A stretch of DNA of 58,480 bases from Paenibacillus sp. Lineage in GTDB: Bacteria; Bacillota; Bacilli; Paenibacillales; Paenibacillaceae. The notes beneath the pieces were generated by a model that was not told the origin of the DNA, did no database searches, and was given only the letters and a program-made list of their open reading frames with translations. Both the position numbers and the translations under genes were made by a program. The DNA is taken from assembly GCA_017512705.1 (NCBI GenBank), contig JAFWEX010000121.1, positions 1 to 58,480 on the forward strand, read 5' to 3'. The number at the start of each line of letters is the position of its first letter. Position 1 is the first letter of the stretch. Below, one piece after another: positions 9,165-19,002 of this stretch.

Positions 9165-10469
9165 ATGAAGATTGTACCAGCACGGGAATTCAACCTGAAG
9201 CGGGAAGTAGAGTATGGTACGTCGGAGCAAAATGAAAGCGTACGGCGCATCGTCGCAGACATACGCCGGGAAGGGGATGCGGCACTGCTGCGTTATACGG
9301 AGCAGCTGGACCGCACGAAGCTGACGGCTGCGCAGTTGCGCGTGCCGCAGGAGGAGCTCCAGGCGGCATATGCAGCCGTGGAGCCATCTTTTGTGGCGGC
9401 GATTCGGCAAGCCGCCGCCAACATCCGTGCGTTTCATGAGAAGCAGAAACGCAATTCATGGATGGACTGGCAGCCGGATGGCAGTCTGCTCGGCCAGGTT
9501 ATTCGGCCGCTGAAGCGAGTCGGCGTGTATGTCCCTGGGGGGAAAGCAGCGTATCCATCGTCGGTGCTGATGAATGTGATTCCGGCACAGGTTGCAGGTG
9601 TGCCGGAGATTGTGCTTGTCACACCGCCGGCGACGAACGGTGGTGAAGGCATTGACCCGTACATTCTCGTGGCTGCTGCGGAAGCAGGCGTGAACGAGAT
9701 GTACCGGGTTGGTGGCGCGCAGGCGATTGCCGCGCTGGCTTACGGCACGGAGAGCATCGCCCCGGTCGACAAGATCTGTGGGCCGGGCAATATCTACGTG
9801 GCGCTCGCGAAGCGTGAGGTGTACGGGGCGGTCGATATCGATAGTATCGCTGGGCCGAGTGAGATTGTGGTGCTCGCCGATGATACGGCGAACCCGGTGT
9901 ATGTCGCCGCGGACTTGTTGTCGCAGGCGGAGCATGACGAGATGGCATCGGCCATTCTCGTCACGAATTCGGCCGCGCTGGCGGAAGCCGTGCAGGCCGA
10001 GGTGCAGCGGCAGCTGGATGTGCTGCCGCGGCGTGATATCGCTGCTGCTTCCGTAGAGCAGTATGGCGCGATCATTGTAGTTGATTCCATCGATGAGGGA
10101 ATCAATGTGGTAAACCAGCTTGCACCAGAGCATCTGGAGATCATGGTGCAGGAGCCCATGGCTTACGCTGGCCGGATTGAAAATGCCGGTGCCATCTTCC
10201 TCGGACCGTATAGCTCCGAGCCGGTAGGCGATTACTTTGCCGGACCGAATCATATTATTCCGACAAACGGAACTGCCCGGTTCAGTTCCCCAGTGGACGT
10301 CGATGATTTTATCAAAAAATCTAGCTTGATTTATTATAGTAAGGAAGCATTGTTGCAGAATGGAGCAGCCATTATTGAATTGGCTCGTCATGAGGGGCTA
10401 GAGGGACATGCCCGTGCAATCGCTGTACGTTTAGAACAGGAAGGAAAGGTGGAAACGGACAATGGATAA
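9165..10469 (+). CDS. hisD: Histidinol dehydrogenase
   Basis: HisD carries out the last two steps of histidine synthesis, oxidising histidinol to histidine with two NAD+. The protein has 434 residues with the family segments [45 protein letters not shown], and the zinc-site region with [10 protein letters not shown] and the catalytic-loop APEHLEI. AAAGGAGG precedes the ATG, and a 142-base gap separates it from hisG. Oddly, roughly 9230-10060 is far richer in GC (62-70% in three 60-base lines counted by hand) than the gene ends and neighbours. The stop overlaps hisB by 8 bases. Confidence 0.96.
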   Translation: MKIVPAREFNLKREVEYGTSEQNESVRRIVADIRREGDAALLRYTEQLDRTKLTAAQLRVPQEELQAAYAAVEPSFVAAIRQAAANIRAFHEKQKRNSWMDWQPDGSLLGQVIRPLKRVGVYVPGGKAAYPSSVLMNVIPAQVAGVPEIVLVTPPATNGGEGIDPYILVAAAEAGVNEMYRVGGAQAIAALAYGTESIAPVDKICGPGNIYVALAKREVYGAVDIDSIAGPSEIVVLADDTANPVYVAADLLSQAEHDEMASAILVTNSAALAEAVQAEVQRQLDVLPRRDIAAASVEQYGAIIVVDSIDEGINVVNQLAPEHLEIMVQEPMAYAGRIENAGAIFLGPYSSEPVGDYFAGPNHIIPTNGTARFSSPVDVDDFIKKSSLIYYSKEALLQNGAAIIELARHEGLEGHARAIAVRLEQEGKVETDNG

Positions 10470-11082
10470 CCAGAATAAGAGTGCAGAACAAGCAGCAGTT
10501 CGTCAAGCGGAGGTAGACCGCAAAACCAATGAGACCAATATTCAATTATCTTTTAACGTAGATGGCACCGGACAATCCAATATTGAAACAGATGTGCCAT
10601 TTTTGAACCATATGCTTGATTTGTTCACGAAGCATGGACAATTCGACCTGAACGTACAGGCTCGTGGGGATATCGAAATTGATGATCACCACACGGTTGA
10701 AGACATCGGTATCTGTCTCGGACAGACACTGCATCAGGCACTGGGCAACAAACGTGGCATTAAGCGCTATGCCAGCGTATTCGTACCGATGGATGAAGCT
10801 CTCGCTCAAGTCATTATTGATGTAAGTAACCGACCGCACTTTGAATATCGAGCGGAGTATCCTTCGCAACAAGTCGGCAGTTTCTCTACAGAGCTGGTGC
10901 ATGAATTTTTGTGGAAATTAGCGCTTGAAGCACGGATTACGCTCCATGTCATCGTACATTATGGTCAGAACACACACCACATGATCGAAGCAGTCTTTAA
11001 GGCGCTTGGACGTGCGCTGGATGAAGCAACGATGATTGATCCACGAGTAACAGGCGTACCTTCCACCAAAGGAGTGCTGTAG
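10462..11082 (+). CDS. hisB: Imidazoleglycerol-phosphate dehydratase
   Basis: HisB removes water from imidazole glycerol phosphate to give imidazole acetol phosphate. The monofunctional form has 206 residues here, with an N-terminal extension of about 12 polar residues. The metal-binding histidine motifs DHHTVEDIG and [18 protein letters not shown] are intact, as is [13 protein letters not shown]. The start overlaps the hisD stop by 8 bases, so translation is probably coupled. Confidence 0.96.
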   Translation: MDNQNKSAEQAAVRQAEVDRKTNETNIQLSFNVDGTGQSNIETDVPFLNHMLDLFTKHGQFDLNVQARGDIEIDDHHTVEDIGICLGQTLHQALGNKRGIKRYASVFVPMDEALAQVIIDVSNRPHFEYRAEYPSQQVGSFSTELVHEFLWKLALEARITLHVIVHYGQNTHHMIEAVFKALGRALDEATMIDPRVTGVPSTKGVL

Positions 11083-11085
11083 ACG

Positions 11086-11712
11086 ATGGCGATTGCAATT
11101 GTCGATTACGGTATGGGGAACCTGCACAGCGTCGGCAAAGCGGTCGAACGTCTTGGCTATGAAGCGCTGGTAACGGGAGAACGGGAAGCTATCCTTGCTG
11201 CAGATGGTGTCATATTGCCAGGGGTTGGTGCCTTTGGTGATGCGATGGTGCATCTGCAGGAAACGGGTCTGGATGCGGTCGTAAAAGAAGCTGCAACCGG
11301 ATCAAAGCCGCTACTAGGGATCTGTCTAGGTATGCAATTGTTATTCAGCTCCAGCGAAGAGCACGGTGAGCATGAAGGACTGGACATTTTACCGGGAAAA
11401 GTTGTGCGCTTCGCACCTGGTGAACTGAAGGTTCCTCATATGGGATGGAACCGTCTGGAATTCCTCCAATCCGAAAACCCGTTATTTGCAGGGCTGGATG
11501 CAGGTCATGTCTATTTTGTACACTCCTATCATGCACTTACAGAGAATCAAGGTGATCTGCTGGCTGTTACGAATTACGGACACCCGGTTACAGCGATTGT
11601 GGGGAGAGGATCAAACTTCGGCATGCAGTTCCATCCTGAGAAGAGTGGTGAACTTGGTATGAAGCTGCTTGGCAATTTTCTGTCTTTGACCGATACGACA
11701 GGATTAGCCTAA
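11086..11712 (+). CDS. hisH: Imidazole glycerol phosphate synthase, glutaminase subunit
   Basis: HisH releases ammonia from glutamine and passes it to HisF. The protein has 208 residues. The class I amidotransferase nucleophile is in GICLGMQLLF and the catalytic His-Glu pair in QFHPEKSG. The start follows the hisB stop by 3 bases. Confidence 0.96.
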   Translation: MAIAIVDYGMGNLHSVGKAVERLGYEALVTGEREAILAADGVILPGVGAFGDAMVHLQETGLDAVVKEAATGSKPLLGICLGMQLLFSSSEEHGEHEGLDILPGKVVRFAPGELKVPHMGWNRLEFLQSENPLFAGLDAGHVYFVHSYHALTENQGDLLAVTNYGHPVTAIVGRGSNFGMQFHPEKSGELGMKLLGNFLSLTDTTGLA

Positions 11713-11848
11713 CTCTGATTCTTATTATTCCAGCTAGGTTCAAGCCTTTATTATTCATTGAACTTGAAATCAATCCGTTCTAAATATGTTCAACTTCAAC
11801 TTCAAACTATATCGAAACAAAAATGAAATCACATTCAGGAGGCATTCT

Positions 11849-12583
11849 ATGTCATCTTTTATTTTATATCCAGCGATTGATATCCGGGACGGCAAGTGTG
11901 TAAGACTGGTGCAGGGAGATTACAATCAAGAGACGGTATACAACGAAGATCCGGTTCAAGTTGCGCTTGACTGGGAGAAGCAGGGCGGTACCTATGTTCA
12001 TCTGGTAGATCTGGATGGTGCCAAAGCAGGACACCCCGTGAATGATGAGCTGATTGGGCGCATTGCGTCCGCAGTGAACGTACCTGTACAGGTAGGCGGC
12101 GGTCTTCGTACAGTAGCAGATGTGGAACGTTTGCTGGGGCTGGGCGTAAGCCGACTGATTATCGGAACAGCAGCGATTGAAGATCGTGCTTTTACAGAAG
12201 AAGTATTAGGACGTTATGGTGATAAAGTGGCCATCGGTATTGATGCGCGTAACGGATATGTTGCGACTCGTGGATGGCTTGAAACCTCCGAGGTACAGGC
12301 AGAAGTATTGGCGAAGGAACTCGCTGCTCATGGAGCGGAAACATTTATCTTTACGGATATCTCCCGTGACGGCATGATGCAGGGACCTAACGTAGAGGCG
12401 ATTGTGTCTCTTGCCAAAGCAAGCGGACGCACCGTTATTGCTTCTGGCGGTGTCAGTGTGATGGATGATCTGCTTCGTCTGAGTCGTCATACAGAGGATG
12501 GTGTTGGCGGAGCCATTGTAGGTAAAGCATTGTACACGGGCAGTATTGATCTGGCTGAAGCAGTGCGTTTGGTGAACAAGTAA
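11849..12583 (+). CDS. hisA: ProFAR isomerase
   Basis: HisA opens the ribose ring of ProFAR (an Amadori rearrangement) in the fourth step of histidine synthesis. The 244-residue TIM barrel has two half-barrel repeats, with the catalytic acid and base in PAIDIRDG and GIDARNGYVATRGW. The start at 11849 follows AGGAGG by the right distance, and the 21-codon extension from 11786 is not needed. A gap of 136 bases separates it from hisH, without a terminator. Confidence 0.96.
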   Translation: MSSFILYPAIDIRDGKCVRLVQGDYNQETVYNEDPVQVALDWEKQGGTYVHLVDLDGAKAGHPVNDELIGRIASAVNVPVQVGGGLRTVADVERLLGLGVSRLIIGTAAIEDRAFTEEVLGRYGDKVAIGIDARNGYVATRGWLETSEVQAEVLAKELAAHGAETFIFTDISRDGMMQGPNVEAIVSLAKASGRTVIASGGVSVMDDLLRLSRHTEDGVGGAIVGKALYTGSIDLAEAVRLVNK

Positions 12584-12612
12584 CGGATAATCAGTAGAGA
12601 GGAAGAGGCAGC

Positions 12613-13374
12613 ATGCTGGCAAAAAGAATCATTCCCTGTCTGGATGTAAAGGATGGCCGGGTCGTGAAAGGCGTGAACTTCGTGAATCTCCGCGATGCGG
12701 GTGATCCGGTAGAGCTGGCGGCTCTGTATGACCGCGAAGGCGCGGATGAACTCGTATTTCTCGATATCTCCGCTTCGGTGGAAGGTCGCGAAACGATGGA
12801 GGAAGTGGTAAGACAGACGGCGGGGGAGATTGCCATTCCCTTTACGGTAGGCGGCGGCATCTCCAAAGTAGAAGACATGAAGCGCATTTTGCGTGCAGGT
12901 GCAGACAAAATTGCGGTCAATACTGCGGCTGTTCTTAACCCCCAGATCATTGCCGATGGCGCACGTCGCTTTGGCTCGCAATGTATCGTAGTTGCTATTG
13001 ATGCCAAGTATAACGAGGCTTGGGGTGAGTGGGAAGTGTACACGCATGGCGGGCGGAAACCATCAGGTATCAAGGCATTGGAATGGGTCAAGCAAGCCGA
13101 GGAACTAGGCGCAGGGGAAATCTTGCTGACGAGTATGGATGCAGATGGTACCAAGGACGGTTTTGATCTGAAGCTGACTGCTGCCGTTTCAGAGTCGGTA
13201 CGTATTCCGGTCATTGCCTCAGGCGGTGCAGGCAAGGAATCTGACTTTTACGATGTATTCACTACAGGGAAAGCCGATGCAGGTCTAGCGGCAACCATTT
13301 TTCACTATAAAGAGATTGCTATACCGGCATTAAAACAACAATTAAGAGAGCAAGGGGTGGAGATCCGTGACTAA
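12613..13374 (+). CDS. hisF: Imidazole glycerol phosphate synthase, cyclase subunit
   Basis: HisF uses ammonia from HisH to form imidazole glycerol phosphate and AICAR. The 253-residue TIM barrel is a relative of HisA, with catalytic Asp in [14 protein letters not shown] and in [23 protein letters not shown] (broken here into its key parts VAIDAK and THGGRK). The phosphate-binding GGGISKVED and SGGAGKESD are intact. It overlaps hisI by 8 bases. Confidence 0.96.
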   Translation: MLAKRIIPCLDVKDGRVVKGVNFVNLRDAGDPVELAALYDREGADELVFLDISASVEGRETMEEVVRQTAGEIAIPFTVGGGISKVEDMKRILRAGADKIAVNTAAVLNPQIIADGARRFGSQCIVVAIDAKYNEAWGEWEVYTHGGRKPSGIKALEWVKQAEELGAGEILLTSMDADGTKDGFDLKLTAAVSESVRIPVIASGGAGKESDFYDVFTTGKADAGLAATIFHYKEIAIPALKQQLREQGVEIRD

Positions 13375-14119
13375 AGTAAGTGATGAGATCAAGGAACAGC
13401 TCTCCTTAGAGCAGGTTGTGGAGCACATCCGCTGGAACGAAGGACTGGTTCCTGCGATTGTACAGGATGTAGATACCCGTGAAGTATTAATGATGGCATA
13501 TATGAATCGTGAATCACTGAAACTGTCACTCGAATCCGGAGAAACCTGGTTCTGGTCGCGCTCGCGTCAGGAGCTGTGGCATAAAGGGAAGACATCAGGC
13601 AATGTACAACAGATTGTATCTTTGAAATACGATTGTGACGGCGATACGCTGTTGGTTGAAGTGAAACCAAAGGGGCCGGCTTGTCATACGGGTGTAGTTA
13701 CCTGTTTCCATAATGAAATTATAGGTTTACCAGCCAATGGAACAGAACAAGACATCAAAGAAGAAGCAGGAAGAACAGCAGACTCTGATACACGCTCTTC
13801 CTCTTCATCTAGCGCTGAGAGTCGCTTCGAGGTGCTGGCTGAACTCGAATCCGTCATCGCTGAGCGTGAACGCGAGCGTCCGGAAGGCGCATATACTACG
13901 TATCTGTTTGATAAAGGGGTCGATAAGATTCTCAAGAAGATCGGTGAGGAAGCCTCCGAGACGATTATTGCTGCCAAAAACAAAGACAATGATGAGCTTC
14001 GTCTTGAAATGAGCGACTTGATGTACCACCTACTCGTGCTGTTGCAAGAGCGCAAATTGCCGCTGGATGATATCATGTCTGAACTGAGTCGCCGTCACGA
14101 ACGGCCACGCCGGGATTAG
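13367..14119 (+). CDS. hisI: Bifunctional phosphoribosyl-AMP cyclohydrolase / phosphoribosyl-ATP pyrophosphatase
   Basis: A two-domain HisIE fusion of 250 residues that performs steps two and three of the pathway. The HisI domain (about 1-125) shows [16 protein letters not shown] and the metal ligands DCDGD and GPACHTG. The HisE domain (about 155-250) shows [12 protein letters not shown] and [16 protein letters not shown]. Between them lies a polar linker with a run of serines (near residues 140-152), longer than usual. It starts within the end of hisF. Confidence 0.95.
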   Translation: MTKVSDEIKEQLSLEQVVEHIRWNEGLVPAIVQDVDTREVLMMAYMNRESLKLSLESGETWFWSRSRQELWHKGKTSGNVQQIVSLKYDCDGDTLLVEVKPKGPACHTGVVTCFHNEIIGLPANGTEQDIKEEAGRTADSDTRSSSSSSAESRFEVLAELESVIAERERERPEGAYTTYLFDKGVDKILKKIGEEASETIIAAKNKDNDELRLEMSDLMYHLLVLLQERKLPLDDIMSELSRRHERPRRD

Positions 14120-14133
14120 GAGGCGAACGCTGA

Positions 14134-14973
14134 ATGCGTATAGACTATCACACCCATCATGAGCGCTGCGGACATGCTGTTGGGAAGCTGGAGGAATATG
14201 TACAGCGGGGGATCGAGATTGGACTGTCCCAGATTGGATTATCCGATCATATGCCCTTGCTGCATGTAGACCCTGATCAGTATTATCCGGAGATGGCTAT
14301 GTCTATGGATGAGCTGCCACGATATGTTGAGGAATGTTTTACCTTGAAGGAGCGGTATCGCGGACAGATTGAAGTGCGTGTAGGTCTTGAAGGTGATTAT
14401 ATTGAAGGCTGGGAAACAGAAATTCGTTCGATTATTGAGCGTTATCCATGGGATTACGTCATTGGATCTGTGCATTTTCTTGGCGAATGGGATATTACTG
14501 ACTTCCGGCAGACCCACCATTGGGAGGGCAAAGACGTCCTTGAAGTATATCGTCAGTATTATGATGCGGTAAGCAAAGCAGCAGGTACAGGCATGTACGA
14601 TATTATCGGACATGCAGACGTCATTAAACGTTTTGGCTATGTGCCCGCACCTGAGCAGACAGAAGAACGCTTGGCACTGGAGAATGCGGCTTTGCAAGCT
14701 ATCGCGAAAAGTGGCTGTGCGATGGAGCTGAATGCATCTGGTTTATCCAAGCCTTGTGCGGAGATGTTTCCAAGCCGGAGAATGCTGACCGAAGCGATTC
14801 GATTAGGCATTCCGCTTACGATGGGCTCCGATGCACATGATCCGATGAAACTAGGCGATGGTCTATCTGAGGCAGAGGCATTGTTACATGAACTTGGCTG
14901 TAAGGAAGTTGCTGTTTTTGAAGGCCGCCAGCGTTCGCTCATTCCTTTAAATGTAGACAATAGTAAAGTATAA
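14134..14973 (+). CDS. hisJ: Histidinol-phosphatase, PHP family
   Basis: This is a PHP-type phosphatase of 279 residues that converts histidinol phosphate to histidinol. The metal-binding motifs DYHTHHERCGHA at the N terminus, GLEGDY, IGSVHFLG, IGHADVIKRFG and the final MGSDAHDP are all present. TAGGAGG precedes the ATG and the hisI stop is 15 bases away, so it is part of the his operon and supplies the phosphatase step that monofunctional HisB lacks. A histidinol-phosphate aminotransferase (hisC) is not in this window. Confidence 0.93.
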   Translation: MRIDYHTHHERCGHAVGKLEEYVQRGIEIGLSQIGLSDHMPLLHVDPDQYYPEMAMSMDELPRYVEECFTLKERYRGQIEVRVGLEGDYIEGWETEIRSIIERYPWDYVIGSVHFLGEWDITDFRQTHHWEGKDVLEVYRQYYDAVSKAAGTGMYDIIGHADVIKRFGYVPAPEQTEERLALENAALQAIAKSGCAMELNASGLSKPCAEMFPSRRMLTEAIRLGIPLTMGSDAHDPMKLGDGLSEAEALLHELGCKEVAVFEGRQRSLIPLNVDNSKV

Positions 14974-15077
14974 TAGGGGAAGAATGAACCTTTTATACAG
15001 GTTGGATAGTCCGAATAGATGGTCCAATTTAACTATATAAAGGAATTATGATGGGGGATAACCCGTGGGAGGGCATT

Positions 15078-16025
15078 ATGCAGCATTCGTTACGTATTTT
15101 TTCCGGTTCGTCTAACCCTAAGCTTGCAGAGCAGGTCTGTGATAAGCTTGGCGTACAACTGGGCAAGATTAAGCTATCCCGGTTCAAGAGCGGAGAAATA
15201 TACGTTCATTACGAGGAAACAATCCGTAATTGTGATGTGTTTCTAGTACAGTCTTTGTCTCATCCCATTAATGAGCTGTTTGTTGAACTGCTGGTTATGA
15301 TTGATGCGGCAAAACGGGCATCTGCACGCACGGTGAATATCATTGTTCCGTATTACGGTTACGCTCGTCAAGAACGGAAGTCCGCTCCGCGTGAGCCCAT
15401 CTCGGCCAAGATGGTTGCAGATGTATTAACGACAGCTGGAGCGAGCCGAGTTGTTACAATTGATCTGCATGCAGCGGCTATTCAAGGCTTTTTCAACATA
15501 CCAGTGGACCACATGACCTCATTGGACTTGATCAGTGAGTACCTGCTCAGCAAAGGGATCAAAAATCCTGTAGTGGTTTCTCCTGATGCTGGACGAGCAT
15601 CCATGGCGGAGAAGCTGGCGAATCGTCTGGATTCTCCTTTTGCGATTATGATCAAGAAACGCCCAAGTCATAACGAATCGATCATCACGCATGTCATTGG
15701 TGACGTTGAGGGACGAACCCCAATTATTATTGAGGATCTGATCGATACAGGTACAACTATTGTGAACGTTGTTGAGAGCTTGAAAGAACGGGGTGCAGAG
15801 AACGCATATGTTTGCGCAACTCACGGTTTGTTCTCCGATGGGGCAGTAAGCAAATTAAATCATCCATCAATTACCGAAGTTGTAGTAACAGACTCTATTG
15901 CGTTGCCGGAGGATCACCCCGAATGCTTTAAAGTATTACCTGTAGCACCGATGTTATCACGAGCCATCCGCATTATTGTTGATGGTGGCTCTATGGCTAC
16001 GTTGTTTAAGGACTCAGGTATCTAA
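15078..16025 (+). CDS. prs: Ribose-phosphate pyrophosphokinase
   Basis: Prs makes PRPP from ribose 5-phosphate and ATP, the precursor for nucleotides, histidine and tryptophan. It has 315 residues from the chosen start, with SGSSNPKLAEQV, YYGYARQERKSAPREPIS (ATP site), DLHAAAIQGFF and the PRPP loop IIEDLIDTGTTIVN. The start at 15078 follows GGGAGGGC. An ATG at 15048 with AAGGA upstream would add 10 residues and cannot be ruled out. Placement behind the his operon fits, as HisG uses PRPP. A paralogue elsewhere in the genome is possible. Confidence 0.94.
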   Translation: MQHSLRIFSGSSNPKLAEQVCDKLGVQLGKIKLSRFKSGEIYVHYEETIRNCDVFLVQSLSHPINELFVELLVMIDAAKRASARTVNIIVPYYGYARQERKSAPREPISAKMVADVLTTAGASRVVTIDLHAAAIQGFFNIPVDHMTSLDLISEYLLSKGIKNPVVVSPDAGRASMAEKLANRLDSPFAIMIKKRPSHNESIITHVIGDVEGRTPIIIEDLIDTGTTIVNVVESLKERGAENAYVCATHGLFSDGAVSKLNHPSITEVVVTDSIALPEDHPECFKVLPVAPMLSRAIRIIVDGGSMATLFKDSGI

Positions 16026-16070
16026 TTTCGGCATATGATCTGGCGTGTCATAGTGAACTCTCTTCAATTG

Positions 16071-16108
16071 CCGTGTCTGAGTGCGTCCTGCTCAGCACGG
16101 TGTTTTTG
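16071..16108 (+). terminator. Terminator after prs
   Basis: The stem CCGTG..CTGAG (16071-16081) pairs with CTCAGCACGG (16091-16100), followed by a T-rich run. It closes the his-prs unit. Confidence 0.85.
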
Positions 16109-16135
16109 TTTAATCCCATGAATTCAATTCCGTGC

Positions 16136-16163
16136 TTTGCTGTTCGAGAGCTTGTGCTATAAT
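16136..16163 (+). promoter_or_regulatory. Sigma-A promoter of the YesN-type regulator
   Basis: TTTGCT (16136-16141), 16 bases, TATAAT (16158-16163), with TGC directly before the -10 (extended -10). Confidence 0.7.
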
Positions 16164-16178
16164 AACATAAAACAAGAA

Positions 16179-16194
16179 ATGATAGCGCTTTTAT
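16179..16194. promoter_or_regulatory. Candidate CcpA site (cre) in the regulator leader
   Basis: ATGATAGCGCTTTTAT matches the cre consensus WTGNAARCGNWWWCAW with two mismatches. It lies just downstream of the -10 at 16158, a position where CcpA would act as a roadblock or block promoter escape. Confidence 0.5.
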
Positions 16195-16284
16195 ATACAT
16201 AAGCGTGGAAGATTGGTTAGGGACACTAAACAGTAGAATCACGGCTAATGGACATTGGCATCGTGGAGTGAGGAGTGGGGTCTA

Positions 16285-18549
16285 TTGTCGCGCACCTGGT
16301 ATTATCGGCTACTCTTTTCGTACTTTCCTATATTTTTCTTTACAATGACCATACTCATCTTTATCGCTTTTGTTTTTATCAATGATATCTCCAGAGAGGA
16401 AACACGGAAGGCTGACCGAATCTCTTCGAGTTATCTTCTTACTACACTGGATCATACGATCCGGGATATTGAACTGGCAGTAACAGAAAAGGTGCAATAT
16501 GAACAGGCCTACAGACTGTATTTCAACCATAATAATCCGAATAATTCGGATACGGTATACACCATTGCTGAAAATTTGCGTGAAATGATTAATTCATCTT
16601 CATGGATTCATTCCATATATCTCTATGATAAGCAGCAACAGCGAGTTATAACGGTAAGCGGATCAAGGGAAGTGGATAGTTTTGGAGATAAGCCGTGGAT
16701 TGAACAGACCGTAAACGGCGCTATAGGTCAAGGCTGGCAGCCTGTTCGAGAGATTGAATGGGATGATGTGCAGAGTACTCCTGTACAAGTGTTGACTGTA
16801 AATAAAGAAATGCCCCTGCCTTTTGGTTCAGAAGGCGTATTAGTCATTAATATCAAGATGAGCAGTATCAAGCAGAGTGTCGATAGTATGGTCAATGGGA
16901 AACTCTCCTTCCTGACAATAAGCGATCAGGAGGGCAGTGTCGTATATGATGCTCATTCTGACAGGGAGAGTGCTGTCAACGGTACGATGTTGAATGAATT
17001 ACCTTTGGAACGATTAGGCTGGATTGTTACTAGCGGGATTAAGGCCGGGAATCTGTTCGGTTGGGTATCTGTTGTTTCTTATGTCTGGGTATTCATTGCC
17101 GTCTTGACGGTGATCTGCGCAATAATATATATCGTGTACGTCACTCGGCGTAACTATAAGCCAATTGAGATCATTATGAACCGGATTGAATCCCAACAGA
17201 TTCGGGCGTTTGAACAGTCAGGTGCACGTATGGATGAGATGAAGATGATTGATGGTGTACTTGAAAATCTGATTAATCACATGATGGATTATGATAAAAA
17301 AAGCCGTGAAAACATGCTCATGCAACGAAGCAAGCTGTTTAGCGCATTACTGCACGGAGAGCATGTGGATAATCCGGCTGGACAGTTATATGAAGTCTCT
17401 CCATTTGATGGTGCGCATGAATCTGCCCGTTTTATTGTGGTCGTTGGGGACATTAACCGATATGAGAAGGGGTTTCAGGAGAAATTCACCAGAGGAGAGC
17501 AAAATACACTGAAATTTGCCCTGATGAATGTACTTCAGGAGCTGTCCAGAGATACCAAAGTACAGTGCTGGACAGAATGGATCGGTGCTGATCGTATTGC
17601 TATTCTTTTCTTTTCGAAGGAAGATGGGCAACATGGCCAAGAATTATCCAAGCAGATTCGGGTTGTAGCTGAGGAATGTAAGTCCTGGGTAGAGCAGAAT
17701 CTTCGAATTTCTCTCAGCTTCGGCATTGGGCCTGTTGCTGAAGGGATTGGTGCAATTCATCAATCGTTCTCAGCTGCCGAAGCAGTGCTGCAGCGGAAGC
17801 TGTTGATGAATGGTGATGTGGGTGAAGCAGATACAAGTGAACTGCAGCATCCATTGCTGGAAACCTATACGTATTTGCAGATGATTGCTGACTTTGTCAA
17901 ACGGTTCAGAATGTCGAGCGGACAGTGGAGAGAGCAGCTCGAGGATATTTTCAAGGAGTTCGAGCGAAATAAGCTGCCAGATGATGAGATTCGTTCCCTG
18001 ATTCAGGCCATGCTTCAGATGCTCAGCAGAGAAGTCTCTATGATGTCAGAAGGTCTACAGAATGAACTGTCGGAAGGAAACATAAACCATTGGCTGAATG
18101 CGATGGAAGAAGCAGAGTCGCTAGTCGATGTAAAGGTGCTATTATTCGATAGACTTACCGACCTGTTCCGGACATACGTTGCTGTTACCGAAACAAAGAG
18201 TTACAAAGCTATGGTTAATGAAATGAAAAATTATATTGAAGAGCAGTTCACGAATCCGGATCTGTCTCTTAAACATCTGAGTGACCGCTTTGAGATCTCG
18301 GGCAAGCATGCCAGCTACCTGTTCAAGACTGAATTCAACATGAAGTTCGTGGACTTTGTGACTGACCTGAGGATGAAAGAAACGGAGAAGCTATTGCTCC
18401 ATACAGATCATTCTTTACAAGATATCGCTTTGAAAGTTGGCTATGCGAATGGGATCACTCTTGGGCGTGTATTCAAACGGGTCACGGGCATTACACCTGG
18501 AGATTTCCGCCGGATGAAAAGAGAACAAAAAGCCTCGGAAGAGTCATGA
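16285..18549 (+). CDS. Membrane-bound AraC-type regulator (YesN-like)
   Basis: A 754-residue one-protein sensor-regulator common beside Paenibacillus sugar importers. A membrane segment lies at residues 8-30, then an extracytoplasmic sensor region, a second membrane segment near 260-285, a cytoplasmic middle part, and a C-terminal AraC domain (last 100 residues, with two helix-turn-helix units, second one SLQDIALKVGYANGITLGRVFKR). It probably senses the sugar outside and switches on the importer genes that follow. The start is taken as TTG at 16285 because GAGGAGTGGGG lies just before it. A longer reading from TTG 16255 has no ribosome site. Confidence 0.9.
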   Translation: MSRTWYYRLLFSYFPIFFFTMTILIFIAFVFINDISREETRKADRISSSYLLTTLDHTIRDIELAVTEKVQYEQAYRLYFNHNNPNNSDTVYTIAENLREMINSSSWIHSIYLYDKQQQRVITVSGSREVDSFGDKPWIEQTVNGAIGQGWQPVREIEWDDVQSTPVQVLTVNKEMPLPFGSEGVLVINIKMSSIKQSVDSMVNGKLSFLTISDQEGSVVYDAHSDRESAVNGTMLNELPLERLGWIVTSGIKAGNLFGWVSVVSYVWVFIAVLTVICAIIYIVYVTRRNYKPIEIIMNRIESQQIRAFEQSGARMDEMKMIDGVLENLINHMMDYDKKSRENMLMQRSKLFSALLHGEHVDNPAGQLYEVSPFDGAHESARFIVVVGDINRYEKGFQEKFTRGEQNTLKFALMNVLQELSRDTKVQCWTEWIGADRIAILFFSKEDGQHGQELSKQIRVVAEECKSWVEQNLRISLSFGIGPVAEGIGAIHQSFSAAEAVLQRKLLMNGDVGEADTSELQHPLLETYTYLQMIADFVKRFRMSSGQWREQLEDIFKEFERNKLPDDEIRSLIQAMLQMLSREVSMMSEGLQNELSEGNINHWLNAMEEAESLVDVKVLLFDRLTDLFRTYVAVTETKSYKAMVNEMKNYIEEQFTNPDLSLKHLSDRFEISGKHASYLFKTEFNMKFVDFVTDLRMKETEKLLLHTDHSLQDIALKVGYANGITLGRVFKRVTGITPGDFRRMKREQKASEES

Positions 18550-18636
18550 GTTTATGCTTACGCGATACGCGATGATAACATTATTGAATATGTGTTACGT
18601 TACGTACATGCATAACAGAACAATAAGGTATATATT

Positions 18637-18705
18637 CAGGGTGAATTCAAGTCGTATATCCTCATAATTGAGGGGGATATCTTCTGTTGTAATTCACCCT
18701 GTTTT
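18637..18705 (+). terminator. Long hairpin after the regulator gene
   Basis: CAGGGTGAATT (18637-18647) pairs perfectly with AATTCACCCTG (18691-18701), enclosing a second small stem, then four T. It is a likely terminator with an unusually long loop region. Confidence 0.65.
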
Positions 18706-18727
18706 ATATATCTTTAAAATATCAAGA

Positions 18728-18743
18728 ATGGAAGCGCTTTAAT
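18728..18743. promoter_or_regulatory. CcpA site (cre) before the sugar-binding protein gene
   Basis: ATGGAAGCGCTTTAAT differs from the cre consensus WTGNAARCGNWWWCAW at one position. It lies 260 bases before the binding-protein start, in a 450-base gap that holds no gene. Catabolite repression of the uptake genes by CcpA with HPr-Ser-P or Crh is the likely meaning. Confidence 0.65.
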
Positions 18744-19002
18744 TTTTAAGTGACATACGAATTTAGGCAGTGTGAGAAAATGGTTTGTCATCACCTCCTA
18801 AAGGAGACGGGTTATGTGTCTGATAAAGCCTGCTGCCATGCGGTTTTATGAATTTTGGCAATCTGCGAAAATAAGACATCATACAAACCATAACTCTTAT
18901 GCCGGCCCACCCGAATTTAGTTTATTGTCAGGGCTCACATTATTATGGAATACTCGGAGCAAGCTTTAAAACATTCACGTAAAGCCAAAGGGGATGAACA
19001 GA

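Noticed and set aside
9456-10391. A 311-codon minus-strand frame inside hisD
   Set aside because: It is antisense to conserved HisD sequence, has no recognisable content and arises from the GC-rich codons of that block.
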